Part shown: in pieces, positions 39,376-41,182 of the stretch
Layout of the letters: each line of letters starts with the position of its first letter
Position numbering within the stretch: the first letter of the stretch is position 1
NCBI GenBank assembly: GCA_902767275.1
Contig: CACXGY010000061.1
Coordinates: 1-41,182, forward strand
DNA: 41,182 nt
Direction: 5' to 3'
Source of the DNA: an uncultured bacterium
GTDB lineage: Bacteria > Cyanobacteriota > Vampirovibrionia > Gastranaerophilales > Gastranaerophilaceae
The notes under the pieces: model-generated
What the model was told of the DNA's origin: nothing
Databases searched by the model: none
The model's input: only the letters and a program-made list of their open reading frames with translations
Position numbers and translations under genes: made by a program

Positions 39376-39876
39376 ATGGCAAAAGATTGTAGTTTTGATA
39401 TTGTGTCCGAGTTTGATAAACAAGAGTTGGTAAACGCAATTGATCAAGTAAACAGAGATTTGACAACGAGATTCGATTTGAAAAACTCAAACTCATCAGT
39501 TGAGTTAGATGCTGACAAATCAATTACTGTTACAACCGCAGATGAGATGAAACTAAAAAATATAGATGATATAATTCAATCAAAAATGATAAAGAGAGGA
39601 TTAAGCATAAAGATACTTGATCCGCAACCTGTAGAGAACGCTTTAGGCGGAAACGTAAGAAGGGTTTATAATTTAAAGAAAGGTTTGACGCAGGATTTAT
39701 CAAAAAAAATAGTTGCAGAAATAAAGGGGACAAAGTTAAAAGTACAGGCATCGATTCAAGGGGAACAAGTAAGAGTAACAGGAAAGAGCAAGGATGACTT
39801 GCAAGATGTTATAAAATTCATCAGAGAAAATGAAGATAAATTTGATTGTCCTCTACAATTCACGAATTACAGATAA
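39376..39876 (+). CDS. YajQ family nucleotide-binding protein
   Basis: A 166-residue YajQ/UPF0234 protein. The family start [35 protein letters not shown] and the end [32 protein letters not shown] match closely. Members bind nucleotides or RNA, and one Xanthomonas relative binds cyclic di-GMP. The actual role here is unknown. The start has AAAGGAG 9 nt upstream, and its own promoter may lie in the 64-nt gap. A terminator follows. Confidence 0.93.
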   Translation: [166 protein letters not shown]

Positions 39877-39883
39877 AAATAAA

Positions 39884-39904
39884 GGCGGTAGTTGAACTAC
39901 CGCC
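39884..39904 (+). terminator. Hairpin terminator between the yajQ-like gene and the convergent orphan
   Basis: GGCGGTAGT-TGA-ACTACCGCC is a perfect 9-bp stem. The T-tract after it is poor (ATAAATTTAG), and in reverse it is followed by TTTATTTTTATC, so it may serve the reverse gene better. Confidence 0.65.
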
Positions 39905-39960
39905 ATAAATTTAGTTTAAAAGTTTGTATTTATTTGGTTATATATAGTAAGGTTATTTTA

Positions 39961-40767
39961 TTATGCTTCAGTAACTTTAGTAGTAGAGTTATTAGAGATT
40001 AAACCGCCGAGTAGAGCAACACCTGCACCTATAGCAGCCCCTACAACACCGCCGCAAGCAAAACCGATACCTGCTGCAGCACCTACGCTGATTGTACCGC
40101 CTAATACTTTACCTACAGTTTTAGCGAATTGTTTGCTTCTGTAACCTTCGATACTTGTACCTGTCATATAAGATTCTGTTTCTTCAGAAGAATTTTTGTG
40201 GTGGTTACCGAGAGTTAAACCTTGCATAAATCCGTTTTCGAAGTATCCTTCGCCGTTTTCGTTGATATCGTTTGCTAAAGGATAACCGTTAACTTGTTGA
40301 TATAAGTTTGTTATAGTTGCTTTGATTGATTGATCGTATGCAACACGTTGTTCTTGAGTAGTGATTTCTTCGCCGTAGTTTTTACCGATTGCTTGATATA
40401 CTTCATCATAAATTCTTGATGCTTTACCCATTTCGCCGTTTCTTAATGCAGTAGCCATTTCAGTTAGGTTTTTTTGCATAATTTCGTTGTATGAACCTAA
40501 AGCGTGTTGGTTAGATCTGAATTTGAATTGAAGAGAGGTCATATTGTCAGAGTTTGCAGCCATATTGTTGTAGAAATTAGCGTTGTTCATTCCGAAACCG
40601 CCCATACAACCGATGCCACCGAACATAGGTGAGTTCATTGCAGAGTTTGTATTGAACACTGAATATGCATCTAAATATTGGCTCATTGATCCTGCCGGAT
40701 ACATCCCAAAGTTAAGACCTGAAATTGAAGGGTTTAATAAATTCCCTGTTGTTACGAATGTTGTCAT
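39961..40767 (-). CDS. Orphan protein with Gly/Met/Asn-rich N-terminus and glycine-zipper tail
   Basis: A 268-residue protein not assigned to a family. Residues 1-75 are rich in Gly, Met, Asn and Ser (FGGIGCMGGFGMNNANFYNN), without a signal peptide. The middle is helical (KNLTEMATALRNGEMGKASRIYDEVYQAIGK). Residues ~215-258 are glycine/alanine-rich and hydrophobic (VGKVLGGTISVGAAAGIGF and on), a glycine-zipper hairpin that probably inserts into a membrane. The start has AGGAGG 8 nt upstream. Its promoter region shares blocks with the orphan genes at 13743 and 5226. Confidence 0.75.
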   Translation of the reverse strand: MTTFVTTGNLLNPSISGLNFGMYPAGSMSQYLDAYSVFNTNSAMNSPMFGGIGCMGGFGMNNANFYNNMAANSDNMTSLQFKFRSNQHALGSYNEIMQKNLTEMATALRNGEMGKASRIYDEVYQAIGKNYGEEITTQEQRVAYDQSIKATITNLYQQVNGYPLANDINENGEGYFENGFMQGLTLGNHHKNSSEETESYMTGTSIEGYRSKQFAKTVGKVLGGTISVGAAAGIGFACGGVVGAAIGAGVALLGGLISNNSTTKVTEA

Positions 40768-40828
40768 ACAAACCTCCTAAATACTTTTAACTAACCTAAA
40801 CTAAATTTTTAATATAACCTTTACACTA

Positions 40829-40888
40829 ATATAAAGTTTTTATATTTTAAGAAATTGACTTTTTTATTTAACATGTGTAACATTTCTT
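40829..40888 (-). promoter_or_regulatory. Shared promoter module of the 40767 gene
   Basis: Read in gene direction: AAGAAATGTTACACATGT (complement of 40871-40888), AAAAAGTCAATTT (complement of 40852-40864) and ACTTTATAT (complement of 40829-40837). The first block matches 5102-5119 in 17 of 18 bases. The other two match 13647-13682 with the same spacing. The first ends 104 bp before the start codon, and the second ends 85 bp before it. Confidence 0.6.
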
Positions 40889-40953
40889 AACATTGTTTTA
40901 AAAGAGTTGTGATTATTATAGATTTTATTTTAAAAGAATAACTAATTGTGGGT

Positions 40954-40981
40954 TTGACACAGTAGGTTTATGTGATAGACT
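40954..40981 (+). promoter_or_regulatory. Promoter upstream of the tRNA gene
   Basis: A perfect TTGACA (40954-40959), a 16-bp spacer and TAGACT (40976-40981). The transcript would start near 40988 and run through two hairpins into the tRNA, a leader of about 120 nt. Confidence 0.6.
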
Positions 40982-41002
40982 AGATGTGTGGTTATATTAG
41001 AC

Positions 41003-41050
41003 GAGGAAGATTAATAATCTTCCGAGGAGAGGAAGGTAGCAGCGCTACCG
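41003..41050 (+). other. Two hairpins in the tRNA precursor leader
   Basis: GGAAGATT-AAT-AATCTTCC (41004-41022) and GGTAGC-AGC-GCTACC (41035-41049) are perfect stems separated by a purine-rich GAGGAGAGGAA stretch. No T-run follows, so they are not terminators. They may guide RNase processing or form a small RNA released from the tRNA precursor. No known RNA family is recognised. Confidence 0.45.
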
Positions 41051-41108
41051 CAAGGCACAGCCCGAAAAAAAGATTTGAAAACTGAATAAACACAAAAAAA
41101 GTCGTCAC

Positions 41109-41180
41109 GGGCCTGTGGCGCAGCGGTAGCGCAGAGGACTCATAATCCTTTGGTCGTGGGTTCGAATCCCTCCGGGCCCA
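41109..41180 (+). tRNA. tRNA with CAT anticodon (tRNA-Ile2 or tRNA-Met)
   Basis: A full cloverleaf of 72 nt. The acceptor stem GGGCCTG pairs with CGGGCCC (one G-T). The D arm is GCGC-AGCGGTA-GCGC, the anticodon arm AGGA-CTCATAA-TCCT and the T loop TTCGAAT. The T stem has one T-T mismatch. The anticodon is CAT. The loop CTCATAA resembles the isoleucine tRNA whose C34 becomes lysidine, but an elongator methionine tRNA cannot be excluded; the initiator is unlikely because the first base pair G-C is present. CCA is not encoded as far as the window shows (it ends AAA). Confidence 0.93.
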
Positions 41181-41182
41181 AA

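Larger units (their letters stand above)
40768..41108. other. 341-nt region between the orphan gene and the tRNA
   Basis: No gene is seen. The left half holds the reverse gene's leader and shared promoter module (40829-40888). The right half holds a forward promoter (40954-40981) and two strong hairpins before the tRNA (41004-41022 and 41035-41049). Confidence 0.6.

Noticed and set aside
41027..41060. GGAAGGTAGCAGC looks a little like the tip of the bacterial SRP (4.5S) RNA.
   Set aside because: The required UCC-GGAA-GGA tip and the asymmetric loop are not formed; the segment folds as a simple GGTAGC/GCTACC hairpin.
1..41182. CRISPR arrays or insertion sequences.
   Set aside because: I saw no regularly spaced direct repeats and no transposase gene anywhere in the window.

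Overview
The window is an AT-rich bacterial chromosome segment that reads most naturally as a non-photosynthetic cyanobacterial relative (Vampirovibrionia/Melainabacteria, probably the gut order Gastranaerophilales). The evidence is indirect: an OmpR-type response regulator whose C-terminus is very close to cyanobacterial RpaA, a Gram-negative-type envelope (TolC-like protein, Sec signal peptides, MurQ), the MEP isoprenoid enzyme Dxr, an NrtR-like Nudix regulator, and several orphan proteins of a style I associate with this order. The lineage is an inference; no rRNA gene is present to settle it.

Layout. 1-1392: the end of rpsH, then rplF and rplR of the spc ribosomal operon, separated by unusually long spacers that carry REP-like palindromes. 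A strong terminator follows rplR, and the expected rpsE-rpmD-rplO-secY do not. 1485-4902: a restriction-modification island (C5-cytosine methyltransferase, overlapping N6-adenine methyltransferase, convergent HNH endonuclease) and a small ribbon-helix-helix regulator with its own terminator and a palindromic operator candidate. 5226-6540: an orphan coiled-coil protein with a long hairpin-rich 3' region ending in a terminator. 6663-13531: a Xer recombinase, a large exported TPR protein, engB, folC and a sensor histidine kinase. 13743-14599: a second orphan gene, again followed by hairpins and a terminator. 14607-24638: an FAD dehydrogenase (reverse strand), then a forward run of nrtR-like, secG, ribH, murQ, gpsA, a PSP1 gene, rnpA, an orphan and a large SNF2 helicase. 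24639-34606: mostly reverse genes (GNAT-like, glf, PTP-like phosphatase, 5'-nucleotidase family, ruvA, dxr, a TolC-like protein and a LuxR-type regulator), with a WG-repeat exported protein and an orphan on the forward strand. 34783-41180: proB, two exported orphans, the RpaA-like regulator, an orphan OppD-type ATPase, a YajQ-family gene, a third orphan with a glycine-zipper tail, and a tRNA with a CAT anticodon.

Two regulatory patterns cut across the genes. First, at least six genes (histidine kinase, dxr, proB, the gene after proB, the rpaA-like gene, oppD) have a -10-like hexamer exactly 6 nt before the start codon and no Shine-Dalgarno, so they look leaderless; the PSP1 gene and the C5 methyltransferase are close variants. 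Second, three unrelated orphan genes (5226, 13743, and reverse 40767) share an upstream box 104-108 bp before the start. Two of them also share a second block at the same distance from the start, which suggests a small regulon.

Most genes are ordinary housekeeping. The most interesting parts are the interrupted ribosomal operon with its RM island, the shared promoter module with structured 3' RNAs, and the leaderless promoter class.
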